From Membranipora membranacea (taxonomy: Eukaryota; Bryozoa; Gymnolaemata; Cheilostomatida; Membraniporidae): DNA of 60,000 nt. Location: NCBI GenBank assembly GCA_914767715.1, contig OU612072.1, forward strand, positions 13,022,001-13,082,000. Direction: 5' to 3'. This document shows positions 1 to 12,763 of this stretch, one piece after another (the first letter of the stretch is position 1; every line of letters begins with the position of its first letter). The translations under genes and the position numbers were made by a program. Under the pieces are notes generated by a model. The model was given only the letters and a program-made list of their open reading frames with translations, searched no databases and was not told where the DNA came from.

Positions 1-170
1 TCTGCTTCATCATTTTGCCAAGCGAACAGTGATTGTAAACAAAAGACAGATACAAAATCTATGATTATGACCTTTACCAATACAATGTGTCCGCATCTTG
101 AAGGTCTGACATTCAGCTGCCTATCAGGCTCTCTAAATCCTAGATCCACTTAAATACTTCAACCAAAGGC
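1..170 (+). other. 3' flank of an upstream NHL-gene paralogue
   Basis: The sequence is closely similar to the 3' flank of the NHL gene at 12507-12672. The window therefore probably opens just past the last exon of a tandem NHL paralogue whose coding exons are off the left edge. No coding exon of that copy is visible here. This is inferred from the duplication. Confidence 0.6.
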
Positions 171-975
171 TTGCACTCTTATCCCAATGAGACCTTTGAG
201 ATGAGTCTCTTTATTGTGAATAATCGCTATATATGTTGATAGTGGATAAATATTTGTGCAAAATGTTTGTTTATTCAATTTGGAAATCCAAAGTCATGAG
301 AGTTGTGTTCTCTGTTTGAACGAGAAGGTAACTCTGGCTTGAGATGTGACGAAATCAGCTGTGATGCAATAACATATATATAATGAGCTGGTTTTGAAGA
401 AGATTACATTGAGAGAGCTCTGAAAGAAAAAAATGACAAGATGTACTTCATACTGAGTTACATATGGTAGCATCATTTTTTCTCATTCAACTGGGTCTCT
501 TAGCAAATTGCATTGCAGAAAAGCACACGGTTTTTTCCGTGATAGATTTACGATAATGTTGTTAACAAGCATAATGATATTGCAATTACTGCTAAATATG
601 ATAACACCATAAAACTTGTGCAATGAATCTGTAGGCTATACATGTTTGAGGGGATATGCTGGGGTTAAAAATGGAAAAATAAAATGATACATCATGTAAA
701 TTCAAGACCACTGCAACATAAAATTGCCCCTCTATAAGGAATAAAAATATCATAATAAAAATGATGTGTTGGCTATTAAAACATCCATATCATTGAATGA
801 GACGGTATCGTCATAAATATAATTTGGTTTAAATCGATGTGAATGGAATGTGGAATGTAAATTGACGGATGGTTTGTTTTGTAAATTGCTGATCTGAGGG
901 GGGGGGGGGGGCTAGATGAGTGGTATTGAAGTTGATTACTATACTGATACAGCTCTCCGCCCTCTGGGCAGTAGT

Positions 976-2592
976 CTAAACCTGCTTCACACAATCCATA
1001 TAGTGCATTATAGTTGCTATAGCTCTGAACACACTATCTGGTGTACCTGTAAAGTACAAGATAATTTGATCGGCCATTTTCAGAATTAATGTAATACATT
1101 TTTGTGGCATTGGATAATTCAGCAAGAATAAAAAACAAAAGCATTGGCACAGTACACACATAGATTGTTACATGAATCCAAGGTTTGCCAAGTTACTTGT
1201 GAGTGATTCATTTAACACTTGGTGAATGATCGGTATTCTTCTACAGAAGGAGTAACTGCCAATTCTTTGAGCATTTGTCCCTACAATAAAAGCTTGGCGA
1301 TCCTTAACAATTTTCATATAGCCACTCACCTTTACATGTGTCACCGTAAGGGTTTGTGGGAAAGTAGACCCCTGAGGGTTCCTGTCTAACACAGTCTGAA
1401 GAATAGTTTTTCCATCTGCAAATAGTTTTCCCATCAACCTCAATAATAGTCTGGTACTCCAAATGGTTGAGATGGATGTTTGGACTGGATATACAGTACT
1501 GAATCTGATAGAATGACTCTTCTAGTAGGTTTGCAGCATATCGAATAAAAAAATAGATGATTTGGTTTTATCAAGCGCCGAAACCATGGTCAACGGTATA
1601 TTGGTTGCAATGAGGACGAGGCTGCATTAAGTCAGAGTACACAGCCAACAAAACCACTACCTTCGACAATAACTTGTGACCTTGACCAACTGAACAACCT
1701 CCTACAACTTGCCGAGGGCAGAAATGTAGTAATTTTGGTCATCAAACCTTAAAACCATCCCAGTGCATGTCAGATGCTTTACACAACAACATCATGATAT
1801 CTCAGGATTTTTTTGGATAGACACCTTCTCAATTAAATGTCAAATAGAAAATGTATGATAAAAATCAGGGGGTCTTATCAGACGCCATATCCTAAATTAT
1901 GGTCGAAAAGATATTGGTTGCCTTAAGGGCAATGCTGGATTCGGTCGGAGTACACAGCCAGCAAAACCACTACCTTCAACACTGGGCTGTGAATAGATGC
2001 CTCGACAAACTGAACAACCTCCTACAACTTGCCGAGTGCCGGTTTGTTGTATGTATAACTTTGGGACATGAAACCTGGAAACCAATCCAGTTCATGGAGC
2101 AACACCATAATATCTCAGCATTTCTTTGGATAGACAACTTCCCAATTTAATCTCTCTCTGTTCATAAATTTGTTTCTGCCCATTTTGATATGGCAACATA
2201 GATAGCCGATATTTCATATCATTCAAAACTCACAGGCTGGAGGCAAGATTCAAGAAAGTTATGACAGCTTCCTATACTGGTCAGTCACATATACGGTCTC
2301 AATGAAGTTGCTGCGGTAATCTACAACGGAAAATAATAGTGGTTGGAGTAAACTCAACTTAATTCCTGTTGGTGACATAAATATCCTCATCACGCTCTTA
2401 AATGATATTTGTCAGTTATTTGATTACTTAATTTGACTTACGAAGTACAACTCGATATCATAGTATAGCACCAGTGCTTCCCAATAAGCAGACCCATGTT
2501 CTTCAAAGTAAGCCCTCACTTTCTCCTGATGAGCAATGTTTGAACTGATCGAAGCCAGATAAAGACTACAAAAGATAAAAATTGCAATTCAT
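976..2592 (-). pseudogene. Dead copy of small secreted-protein gene
   Basis: This is the paralogue of the intact four-exon gene at 14068-15487. Exons by homology (minus strand) are 2442-2592, 2234-2320, 1330-1537 and 976-1046. Three independent lesions are visible. Exon 1 is 151 nt against 147 in the intact copy, which breaks the signal-peptide frame. Exon 2 reads ATG TGA CTG where the intact copy reads ATG TCA CTG. The AG acceptor before exon 3 is changed (cgatat against tgacag). The last exon still encodes the same C-terminus ending CVKQV. What the family does is unknown. Confidence 0.85.
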
Positions 2593-3059
2593 ACTTCAGT
2601 ACCTTGTCACATTTGATCCAGATAGCCACTAGTGAACACTTGTACACATATCACAAGAATTTATCCCAACATAAAGTAACAATGAGTCAGTGATGGTCTT
2701 GTTTTTATACCTAAAAATAATTGCTGCAACAAATTTTGACGCACATCTGAAAATCTTACTTCATAAAAATAAAGGTAATGATAGCTTGGGTATTTACGTT
2801 AATCGGTATACATACGTTGTTATGGGGATGTGGTGTTTAGAGTCATTAGGCATGCATGAGTAACCAGCCAAGCAAAAAATCATCATAAGCATCATAAGCT
2901 ATGTCAGTTAAAAGGAATATGAAATAATGGCAATAATATTTACCTGATGGAGAAGGTCTCAGAGATAACCATATAAAATCCTTCAGTTTGTATTATACTG
3001 CATCAAGAGTTAACCAGGGGAAGGCAATTTCTAATTTATTCATGATCTGTACTACTCAC

Positions 3060-3490
3060 CCTTGTAACATTTATTATTTGTCAATCTTGAATAATCTTGG
3101 CATTGAATAAGAGTGATGACAATGATTGATGGTCAAAATTAACTAAGCAATGCCAAGATTAAAATTATTTTCCTATGTAGTTGAGAATTTCTGCATATCT
3201 GAATATCTCCATTGTTGATCATAGTCCCAAAAGAAAGCTTGCAGGTAAAAAGCCAAATGAATTATTTTAGCAAATCGATAGCAGATAACTCCAAATTTAT
3301 ACAGCCCATTGTTTTTTATATGAATCTGAATCCACATGAAAAGTATATAAAAGTGGTTCAATAATGTGAGTGGCACTTGGGTGAGTTGGGGGAGTCTATT
3401 TTACACACCCATGCAGAAGACTTCATTCAGTCAAATGAATTTAAGCTTTATATATACCACTTTCCCATCCCCCTATCAATCCTTGACCCA
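3060..3490. repeat. Diverged dispersed repeat, copy A
   Basis: The block is similar along its length to 7670-8070. Shared landmarks are a cattgaataag block, gagaatttctgc, tatataaaag, ttgggggagt and acacacccatgc. It contains a TATA-like tatataaaag. However, copy B lies inside an intron of the NHL gene, so a promoter role is not supported. No coding potential was recognised. Confidence 0.75.
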
Positions 3491-4555
3491 GTATAGTAGA
3501 AAAATTTTCGTTATACAGATTTGAGTACTTCAATGAGGTGGAATGGTGAATTGAGACTAGGTTATTCCTTAGAGTTACACTCCATTTATTGCACCCAACA
3601 CTCACAATGTCTTTCTTTCAGAATTTTTGTAATGCTAGCTATGATATTAAATCATAGTTAGTATTCTCTCCTTAGACATGATTGTAGACATAGATTACCA
3701 ACACGATAACTCTGAGAGGGCACGACCTTGAAAATGTGATAACGCTTTTTGATATTGAAATATCTACAAAAAAGGATGCAAAAGCCTCCAGTGAAACTAT
3801 TAATATTCAATCGAGCACCAGCGATCAAAAGCTTCCAGATTTCATGAGCTTTTTCCTGACAAGATTGACAGGGTTATCATTTAATAATTTCCATATACGA
3901 GTTCGAGTTATAATAATAACGACAATAACAATGAGGAATCTAATTTGTCACTTATTGCTGGTTTCGTTGCCTGTCAGCAAGGATTTAGAGGAACTCCTTC
4001 CTTTATCTGAATCACTTATCTGTTCTTTCCATTGAGACTTGACGCTCATTAACATGATCCTTTTCTACTTTGGAATGCCTAATAGAACTCTTTTATTGCA
4101 TCAATATTAACTGTCATAACAGATAATTTTACACCCAGCTGTCTTCATTGCAGATGAAGAGCCTGTTTATGACAGTTATATGAAGTTTAGGGTGAGTGTC
4201 AACACATTATTTAAATGAGGGAAACCAAGAATCGGGAAGGACATCCTCAATTTTACATATTTTCTATTATAAGTAGAGGAAGAAGGAAACAATAACTATG
4301 ATTAGCCAACACTCATGACCACTGTGGGTCTTATGTAGGTTGGTGTTAACTGATAGCAGTTGAATATCATATTTAAGTAGCCATATCCTATTTTGAATCT
4401 ATTGTTCGCCAATAATAAGATGATACCGGAGACATTCATGATGATTCATTGGCAATTATTATTTCCTTGCAACATTTCAGGACCATTCAGGGATATCGGA
4501 TGTATCTCGTATTTAAGACTGTGTTAGCAAGGTTAGAACATCATTCGTTGCAGCC

Positions 4556-5412
4556 ATGTTGAAATTCACAGCTTCTTTACTTTGTCTGGCAATATTATCA
4601 CTAGCCTTAGTGGTAAGATTTTCTTTCATACTGCTTGATTTATCATACCAACTTTAATATGTCTGATTTGTGTAATATCCAAACTAGGAGATTTTATGTT
4701 TCATAGCACTGAATTTGGAGCAAGATTACCTGTAACGATTGAGTGTGTCGTTTTGAGCAGTATTATCATCATTTATTATCATGTTGACAATCAATAGTTG
4801 GTAATTTTCTTGTTTATCTAGGTTGAGGGTTCGCTGATAATACCTCAAGGTCCAGGGAAATGTCCACTTAGGACATGTGGTCTAAGTTCTGTGTGCGACA
4901 AATCTCTGCAGACCAAAACGTGAGTACAAATTTTTCTCTTTCTAATTTGATTACTGTTCTGTTCACTGCTTGATTGACAACCCAAAGCATTTATCAGCAA
5001 TAGCTACATTTTTTTGGTTATCGTACATGGAAAGCATCATATATATATTAATGCCCAGTTTTCTTGTGAGATTAAATCCAAAAGTGAGTACGTATGCCTG
5101 TTGAAAACAGCCTGCCTTGTCCAGTCTTGCTGCTTTCGCAAACATTGCACGCCAACCTGGATTGATGTAATAATCGTTCTTTCTACAAGCTATAATGTTA
5201 TGGTACGCTTTATGAAAATTTAGTGGTTCTCTTCAAATAGTTCCTGCAGACAATGGCAACTGCCAAATTCCAATGATTGAAACCAAAACTGGTTGCCAAG
5301 GTCATTTAGATACATCCTCACAAGAGCTAACTTTCTGTACACTCATTTCATTGCAGCTACTATACATATGAGGGATTGAGATGCGTTGGATGTCCAAAAT
5401 GCAGCAACGGCG
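4556..5412 (+). CDS. Secreted cysteine-rich protein, 5' exons (partial)
   Basis: Three exons are visible: 4556-4612 (19 codons, phase 0, donor gtaag), 4822-4919 (acceptor ttatctag, donor gtgagt, phase 2) and 5357-5412 (acceptor cattgcag, donor gtaagt, phase 1). The first exon encodes a hydrophobic signal peptide (MLKFTASLLCLAILSLALV). The next two encode a cysteine-rich stretch with CPLRTCGLSSVC and CVGCPKC. All splice phases join without a stop. No further exon could be recognised before the next gene start at 7407, so the model is truncated at its 3' end. The protein is probably secreted and disulphide-rich. The family is not recognised. Confidence 0.55.
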
Positions 5413-7406
5413 GTAAGTCTGTCACATTCCTATTCTCTATCTAACAAGTCATCATAGCCCAGCTAAAAATTGCTGGCGACCATTCCCACCCATTTAGATT
5501 TCTAACACTCTGGTCCCATTGCCCATCACAGCAGTTATTGGCATGAGGGATATATTGTCAAATTTGATCCAGGCTGACAATTCTAAAACTTATTGCTGAC
5601 CTGAAAGTAGAACAAAAACGTGACCAAGTACTATTGGTGATTCTCATGAGCATCAAGCTCGATTGAAACTAAATCTAAAGTTAAATTTCATGACCTTCAT
5701 GTCTTATATTTGCTTATCTAATCTACTCTAATCTTATTGATAGGATAAGTAAAATAGAAATGCTACAAGGGTTTTTTGATATTGTCATTATATGTTAACT
5801 TTGTTTTTTTTAGGAAAAAGGATAAAATGGGCCTGAAGTAACTAAAAAGATGTAAAAATATAAGAGACGTTTCACTGAAAATTCGCACAAATTCTTCATT
5901 ATATCATCAATCAATGTTATTGAATTAACATACATTTGCTAAAAATAAAACTAATGAGACTATATATATATATATTGTCTATGACATTTCATTACAACGA
6001 TACAACCTCAGAGTGCGGTGCCAGTGTGTCTGATCCTATGCTTACCAACTTTCAATGTTGTTTCGATGTGAAACATACATTTTAAATTGAGTGGGATTCA
6101 TCTCTCCTTATCTTTTAAGATAGAAAAACATTTGACTGCTCTGTCACACCTAAGGTTGGAATTTCATAAAGGTCTTCAGATTTGTCTAAATTATTAAGAA
6201 GCCAAACTATTTGTAATGATCATCAGAGCATGAAAAAGCACAACAAAAAGTTGATTGGATGGCATTGCATTCTTTTAAGAAGTGAGTGACTCAGAGAATG
6301 AGAAAAGGCTATATTTATCAGTCAATGGCAGAGTCAAATTTGCGGTATTCTTTCTCACAGATTTAAATAACCAAGCACTTAAACAAAACCAAAAGTAGCT
6401 GTCTAAGGCATTCTGCTCCTCACAGTATAAAAAGTGAGCTAATGAGTAGTGCCAAGGTCTATCGGCTATAACTATATGCGCTTTGCTCCATTTGGTTCAA
6501 TACTTATGCAAAGAAAGACAGAAATCGAATAGTACAGCCGGACACAAGCTTGTAAAGTAGCCAATACAGAGTAATTGCCATGAGAGGAGACAAGCTTTTT
6601 TTGCCGCAAGCAACCTGCAATAAGTGTCACTGGAACAGGAACAGGAATAACAAAATTAGCAATCATTGGTATTTGATGATGGTTTAAAGGCTGTGTATAC
6701 GCGATTTGAAATACGAAAAACATCAGTTGTAAGTCAAGAGTCATTTCTTGGCAGATACCGGCATGCCAGTTGTGATGCCAGAAAATAGTCTCATTATTCA
6801 AATCTTTTGAATATTCTATTCTGCGCACATCTTTTGCAAATACTGCAAAACCTTTCCCATAACCACAATATATCAGCCTACTCTATAGCCGTTGGCATCG
6901 CAGATTTCAGCCTGCCAGTTCAATTGCCAGCATTATTCTCCAAATTCAAATAAGTGACAGTGAGTGCCGCAGGAATTTGCAAGCACCAGCACATACTTTT
7001 TCTACACCATTCCAATTGTCAATGTCACATGTCAATTGTCAACCATTAAACCATTTATGCAAAATTTATTTCTTTTGCTTTAGGTTTCAATTTCATTTGA
7101 CCTTAAATTGCCAGCATCAACATTCCTGAACCATTTATTTTGTTGTGGCAAACATCAATACCCACAGACACCAGTTCCATTGCCACCAAGAGGGGTAATA
7201 ACATAAACATCATTATACCAAGGATTTCAACTTTTGCAAAGACCTGGACAGCATACACCTCATCTTAAACAACAAGGTTATATTATATCCAAATTTTGTT
7301 TTCGGTTTTACTTTACGTCTTGATTAAGAAAGAGACAAAGGGGATGGGCAAATATCTTCTTTCTGTAAACCTTTAGAAAGCTATCGAGCTACAAATTAAA
7401 CATAAA
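5413..7406. other. No recognisable gene
   Basis: I see no exon with convincing splice sites here, though it could hold further exons of the partial gene that starts at 4556. An AT dinucleotide run lies near 5962-5975. The longest open frame (minus strand, 6472-6828) has no recognisable domain. Confidence 0.4.
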
Positions 7407-10400
7407 ATGCCCAAATTTACCAGTTATTTGGCTGTTATGTTATGTTGTGTACAATTCAAGAGAACGAATGCGCAGTGCCCAACTGATGCTTGCTCGTGGA
7501 CTACAAGACATTGTGGTTGTCCCCTCTCTTGTCAAGGGTGCACAACTCGATGGTATATTTCATTTCTTAAGTTACCTTCAAAAATAGTAATGAGTTTTCC
7601 TACAATCTCTTACAACTATACTTGATTGAGAATTTATCACAAGGGCAAGCATTTTCTTATTTACTCACAAATTGTACACGTTACCCTGGTAACATCCACT
7701 ATTAGTGAATCCGGAATACGTTTGTCATTGAATAAGAACAATGGCCATGGATGATGATTACATTCAACAATGCAATGTCAAGATTGAGTATATTTTCCAT
7801 TGAAATGAGAATTTCTGCTTTTCAACTTTACATAACTGTTGATTATAGTCTCAAAACAAGACAAAACAAACACAACCCTTTGTTTTGTAGCTGATTTTGA
7901 ATCAACAGATAAAATATATAAAAGCAGTGCAATATTGTGAATGGTACCTGAGTAAGTTGGGGGAGTTTATAAGACACACCCATGCGCAAAACTCAATCAG
8001 TTCAATGGATTTAAACTAAAGTTTTACCACTTTCCCAGGCTAATGTCAATCCTAGACCCTGTATAGTTGTTACATTAATTATGTATTACACCAATACATA
8101 CACACAGCATACCGCTTCATGTATCATTTTCATATCAGTTAACACCAAATAGACATATGGTTGAATTCCCACAACGATTATCATCAGCTTACCACCGGTA
8201 ACATACCTTTGATGAAAACACTAGGATATTTTCAAGTCATTGACACAGTCACGAACCCTGATCATTATGGATTCTTGTTTGATTTTCGTAAGCACACTGT
8301 AAGTACAATGATACTATAGTGTGTACTCAGGATTAACCGTAGAGTAAATCCTCACATGGAAAGTCTACTGCTTTGGCTACTCTCTTAAGGGGTAGATGAA
8401 ATTCTAACTCAAAATATTATGTATGAAAAGCTAAGGAGTAAACTCTACTGGAACAAAACGACAATATCACTATTTATATCTGTTTTTTTACCAACATTAG
8501 CTTTGCCTCTGCTTGCTTGTCCCAAAAACCTCTCATGACATACAAACAGAGTGGTTTTGGGTAAAGGCAGCTGAGGGCAGGCAGGGAAGTGTAGCGGTTA
8601 GGATTCGAGCCTCTCAATCTGAGAGTTGCAGGTTTGAATCCCAGTCACTATCCGTGCTGCCCACCCTTACATTGTACGAGGGTGCGCTTATTAGATCAGT
8701 TGATCTTAATCAATTAATGTATGCATATTCTGAGTGGCCCCAGAAGGGGCACTGAATTGCAATAAAGTGTATATTATTATCACGTAAGGCGAACCTAGGG
8801 TCAGAGAAAGCTAAATGTCAGGGGAAATAGATACAAACTGAACCTAGGGATCAGTAATGTGGGAATCAAAAGAAGCAGGACGTCAGGGGAAGCTGAGGGT
8901 CATTGAAATCTAGGGGTTGGAGGTAGTTATGGATCAGGGGAAGTTAGGAAAGCTGGGTGAAGGCAAGGAATAAAGACGATGCTGGACTCATGATTGTGAG
9001 GTGCTTGTTGAAACTCTTACCGAGAACCTATTACTCCAACTGTACTTAGTCTAGGCCACTAGATAGGCCACCATTATGAAGCTGTATTCACAATACGCAA
9101 TTTGCAGGTTCATGTTACCCCCCCCCCCCCTGCTCAGCTCTGACCTGTCTGTTTATCACAAACCTCCTATGATAGTTAATATTTTACTTAATTTAATAGC
9201 GTCCTGATAATAAGCCATTCAGTAGCCAGTGAGTCAGGTCATGTGAGGACACTGACTAAGACCTCTCGCTATGTACTGCACATGGAGATCGACATTAATA
9301 ATGCTACACAGCTGATATTCAGTGATAAATCAGCGATAAGAAGGATACCTCTACCAGAGTCAGGATCTCCGATTACAGAGTTTATAAATGACACTGTTTT
9401 AGTGGGACATGATAGGTATACTGGGTGAGTTTATGATAACAAATATTTTTCATCTGTATTTGATCATCAGAAGTTGACTACTGTTTGGCACTCTGCAGAT
9501 AACCAATAATGTAGATGGCGAATAACTTCTAAAACTTATCTTCTCTTTAACCCAAACATTTGGTATCATAATGCAGTGCGGAATGATGTATAATATGGTA
9601 CATTGTAGTATAATGGTATTTGAAATAGCCGGTTTCAGTCGAACCACGCTAAAGATTATAGAAGTTTGATGCAAAAAGGAGTTTTTTATCCATCTGAGCA
9701 TTTGACAAAAAGAGAACCAGCTATTACTGGGAAAACGGATATGTAGAGTTAAGGTTCCCAAAAGCTCACATATGTCTTGTTTTTTTGTAGGTATGCAGAA
9801 GGCGTAGGAACATCAGCAAGGTTTGAGCAGATAGCAAGTTTTGAACAGGTCAATGCAACTCACATCATTGTTGCTGATCAGTTCAATAGATGTATTAGAA
9901 TGGTGAGTTGTAGTTTGCAGAAAAATTAAATTGTCTAAAACAACCTTGAAATTTTATGCCAGGGTAGGTTAGTTATTGCTCTTTGATCGTTAAATAGATA
10001 CCTATACTCTCACCCATTTGCTTTTCCCTCATAAACACACCATCAAGGAAAATATTTCACCGTTTTTCAGATGTGCAAATTTTCTCACCGAGAATGTATG
10101 TTTTTTCAAAGAAGTTAATAAATGCATGATCTGCTCTCAAGATGAAAATTAGACTGGATGTTGAGTTTTTTGACATATTTCTTAGGTGGGCCAGGATGCA
10201 AAGACTGAAACCTTTGCAGGAAACTGCCAGCACGGAGGATTCAAGTATTCAGGAACTCTTAAGGAGGCCAGATTCATTGGCCCATGGACAATCAAGTCAT
10301 GTGGAAGCAACTTCTACCTCACTGATCACCCTCAGGAAATTCTGATAAAGTTAGGTAATGTGTGACTTATTATGTCTTTACATGGCTTGGGCTGTCAACC

Positions 10401-12486
10401 TTACTTAACTCTTTAACGGTTCTCACTCATCATTTTTTTAGCTACCATTGGTCCAAGCAGTGCAATGTGATACGATAATAATAATGAATTTATTTATTTG
10501 CTGCTTGATGTCCCAATGGGAACTTCTAAGCGGTTTTTCACTGCATCATTACTGCCTGTTCACTGGGTCCAGAAACTCCATAGGCAACCCTGACTTATGA
10601 GTACCTACATTGCAGAAAGCGCTGGTACTCATTGGACCACCCTAACATACTCGGTTTCTCAGGTAACACAAGTGCATATGCGCAGGGATTGAACCCCTGT
10701 TGTCAGATCAATGATCTAACTCGCTAACCCCCAGGCTAACCTGATAACGATGTGCAACGTGTGTGTGATGGTATGTTATATATGATTTGTGAATTGATAT
10801 ATATATCATTTTATTATAGACCCTATCAATAACATTGTAACCAAGGTTGCGTCTGACTCGAGAATGAGCTTTGCCAGAGGTATTATGTTTCTCAACCAGC
10901 AGTGTTCTTCAGCATATGTTACTTTCAACCATGGGATTATGAGGGTGGACACAGAGAATGGCGAAACAAAGCTTCTTACATCCCCAATGACATGTTAGTA
11001 TTTAATATAGTTAAAGGAACACACGCGCCATTGATAAATTTTCTGCTGCATTCAATTTATATTACTCCCTCTATTGTTTTTTTATTGACAAACCAATGCA
11101 GCAATTGGGTTGAAGGCTATTAGCTTTGTACGTTGATAGAGTAAAACAAAAAAAATAGTGTTGCTATAATTCATGGTACAATGTTAATCCGTTTCAGGTC
11201 CAGGATTCTCAGATGGTCTCTTAATGGAAAGCAGGATCAAAAATCCAATGGAGCTTGTGCAAATTGACAGTGACAGAAAAAGTTTTGTAGTGGTTGACAA
11301 CGGGAATAACAGGTAATGTTATACAATTTGTTGGCATATTCGATATTTGTGTATGTTGCCTGTGGTCATCACATTCTCACTGCTAGGCAAGTGACAATTT
11401 TAATGGCTTCACGGCATTCATTAGTCGCAGGAGGTAGCTCAGTTGGTTAGAGCGCCGTCCCTTCAGCATGCAAATGTTGAAGGTCGTGGGTTCGAATCTC
11501 ACTTCAGTCTGTTGACTACTGGGGTTTAGTTGGGCCCCCAGGTGTGCTCCGACCTGCCTGCAAACTGAGAGCAAAATGGCGCAGATATTGCAGCCTAGCC
11601 CCTAAGGCAACTGGTATTTCGCCACCGATGCTTCGGGATGTGGCGTGTGATATGACATCTGATTTTAATCAACCTTTAATCAACCAACTCCAGTCACTGC
11701 CAAATATGACCCCAAAGGGACGGGATGATATGCGCACAAATTTCACCTTGTTCCGTTATCCAAATTAAAGCTACGATGAAAAGTTTGATAAGCCTCATAA
11801 CTAACTTGAGTTCATATTCAAAAAATTTGATACAGACTACAATGTAAATTGAAAATGGGTTTATTACAAGATTAAAATACCATTGAAAGATATTCTTTGT
11901 CTTTTCATTATTTTTTACACTAAATACTCATTGATTTCATTTTAAGGATACGACTGGTAGCTGGTGAAAATATAGGCAACTACAGAGCCATGTCAATATG
12001 TACCGGGCAGACAGGCTGGAGAGATGGGCCTTACAATGAGTGTAACCTATTCATGCCCTGGTCTGTAACTTATTACAATTACACAGACACCCTCTACATT
12101 GGAGAATTCAGAGCTATAAGATATATCACAGGATTCTCTTCTCTGGCTGGTGAGTATTCTTTCTTCTTGGATTGATCTGAAAATTGTTTTTGGCATATTT
12201 CTGTGATATTTTTTGCAAGGCATCTAACCAGGATGATATCGTTTGCCAAATAAAAAGTATATAATAGACTGTTGAGAAAAATCCCAATGACCAGTTGTCT
12301 CAAGGCAAATTTATGTGAATATTATGCTTGCAAAACATGTTTGAATTGTAGCATTGGTTTTTGTATAACATTGGATCTTTCTATGTTTTTGCTGAGCTAT
12401 TGATCCAGATATAAGTTGACCTCGTATTACCGTTTTTTTCCTCAGAGAAGCTGGTATTGGGATCAACAAAGGATGTTATCGGTTAA
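7407..12486 (+). CDS. Secreted NHL-repeat protein, 8 exons, 394 aa
   Basis: Exons are 7407-7552, 9200-9424, 9791-9902, 10186-10354, 10820-10993, 11198-11312, 11947-12149 and 12446-12486. All have AG/GT borders and matching phases, totalling 1185 nt with a TAA stop. Exon 1 encodes a signal peptide and a short cysteine cluster (CGCPLSCQGC). Exons 2-7 encode NHL-like blades, for example VGTSARFEQIASF followed by VADQFNRCIRM, TFAGNCQHGG, GFSDGLLMESRIKNP followed by VVVDNGNNRIRLVAGE, and GWRDGPYNECNLFMPW. NHL blades form a beta-propeller for protein, RNA or ligand binding. No RING, B-box or kinase domain is present, so this looks like a lone secreted propeller. A paralogue very likely lies off the left edge of the window. 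Exon 1 is joined on phase (tg plus c giving Cys) and is the least certain exon. Introns carry three SINEs and a dispersed repeat. Confidence 0.8.
7670..8070. repeat. Diverged dispersed repeat, copy B
   Basis: This is similar to 3060-3490 (same order of landmarks, including ttgggggagt and acacacccatg). It lies in intron 1 of the NHL gene. Confidence 0.75.
8575..8770 (+). mobile_element. tRNA-derived SINE
   Basis: The head reads gtagcggttaggattcgagc, an A-box-like segment. It is followed by an anticodon-arm-like region and a B box (ggtttgaatcc). The tail is a non-tRNA body ending in aattgcaataaagtg. It lies in intron 1 of the NHL gene. Confidence 0.7.
9118..9130. repeat. Poly-C tract
   Basis: A run of 13 C bases lies in intron 1, about 70 bases before exon 2 of the NHL gene. 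Similar G/C runs occur at 899-911 (G), about 13987-14000 (G), 21500-21522 (C), 35635-35659 (C), 32736-32744 (G) and 56871-56883 (C). Confidence 0.9.
10480..10745 (-). mobile_element. tRNA-derived SINE, antisense in intron 4
   Basis: On the minus strand there is a tRNA-like head with an A-box-like ggttagcgagttagatc and a B box ggttcaatccc (about 10690-10740). A longer body follows and ends in an AT-rich tail near 10480 (aataataatgaatttattta on the plus strand). It sits between exons 4 and 5 of the NHL gene. Confidence 0.65.
11425..11610 (+). mobile_element. tRNA-derived SINE with strong A and B boxes
   Basis: ggtagctcagttggttagag is a near-perfect tRNA A-box and D-arm. gtgggttcgaatctcac is a near-perfect T-arm and B box. 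The insert between them is too long for a simple tRNA. A unique body continues past 11510, so I read this as a SINE rather than a functional tRNA. It lies in intron 6 of the NHL gene. Confidence 0.7.
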
Positions 12487-12721
12487 GCCAGGATCAGCCG
12501 CTTTCCATCTGCTTCATCGTTTTGCCAAGCCAACAGTGATTGGCAAAAAAAAACACATAAAAATCTATGATTATGTATTTTACCAATACAATGTGTCTGC
12601 ATCTTAAAGGGCTCACATTCATCTGCCTAGCAGCCTCTCTAAATCCTAGATCCACTTAAATACTTCAGTACGTGTTATTTGAAGCCATTTATCAAAGCAA
12701 AACATATACAGATGATAAAAG

Positions 12722-12763
12722 AGAAGCTGATATTGGAATCAACAAAGGATGTAATCGGTTAAA
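12722..12763 (+). pseudogene. Second copy of the NHL gene's last exon
   Basis: This block is nearly identical to the final coding exon at 12446-12486 (gagaagctgatattg, caacaaaggatgt and aatcggttaa against the corresponding blocks). It encodes the same type of C-terminus with the same stop. It is preceded by ataaaag, which could act only as a weak acceptor. It looks like a local duplication of the terminal exon, either an unused relic or an alternative last exon. Confidence 0.65.

Larger units (their letters stand above)
1..2880. repeat. Tandem segmental duplication, copy 1
   Basis: This stretch is homologous, in the same order and orientation, to 12507-15930. Positions 1-170 match the 3' flank of the NHL gene in copy 2 (shared blocks include tctgcttcat and ctaaatcctagatccactta). 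Positions 660-2600 match the minus-strand secreted gene. Positions 2760-2875 match 15810-15930, up to ggcatgcatgagtaacc, after which the copies diverge. Copy 2 carries about 0.6 kb extra between the two genes, mostly a SINE pair. The left edge of copy 1 lies outside the window. Confidence 0.9.

Noticed and set aside
3341-3360. TATA box of a gene promoter
   Set aside because: The same block recurs in intron 1 of the NHL gene at about 7919, so it is part of a dispersed repeat.
6472-6828. Minus-strand 118-codon frame as a gene
   Set aside because: No splice context, signal peptide or domain; consistent with chance in AT-rich DNA.
11425-11500. Possible functional tRNA gene
   Set aside because: A and B boxes are strong, but the spacing between arms is too long and no acceptor-stem pairing is visible. 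A SINE body follows directly.
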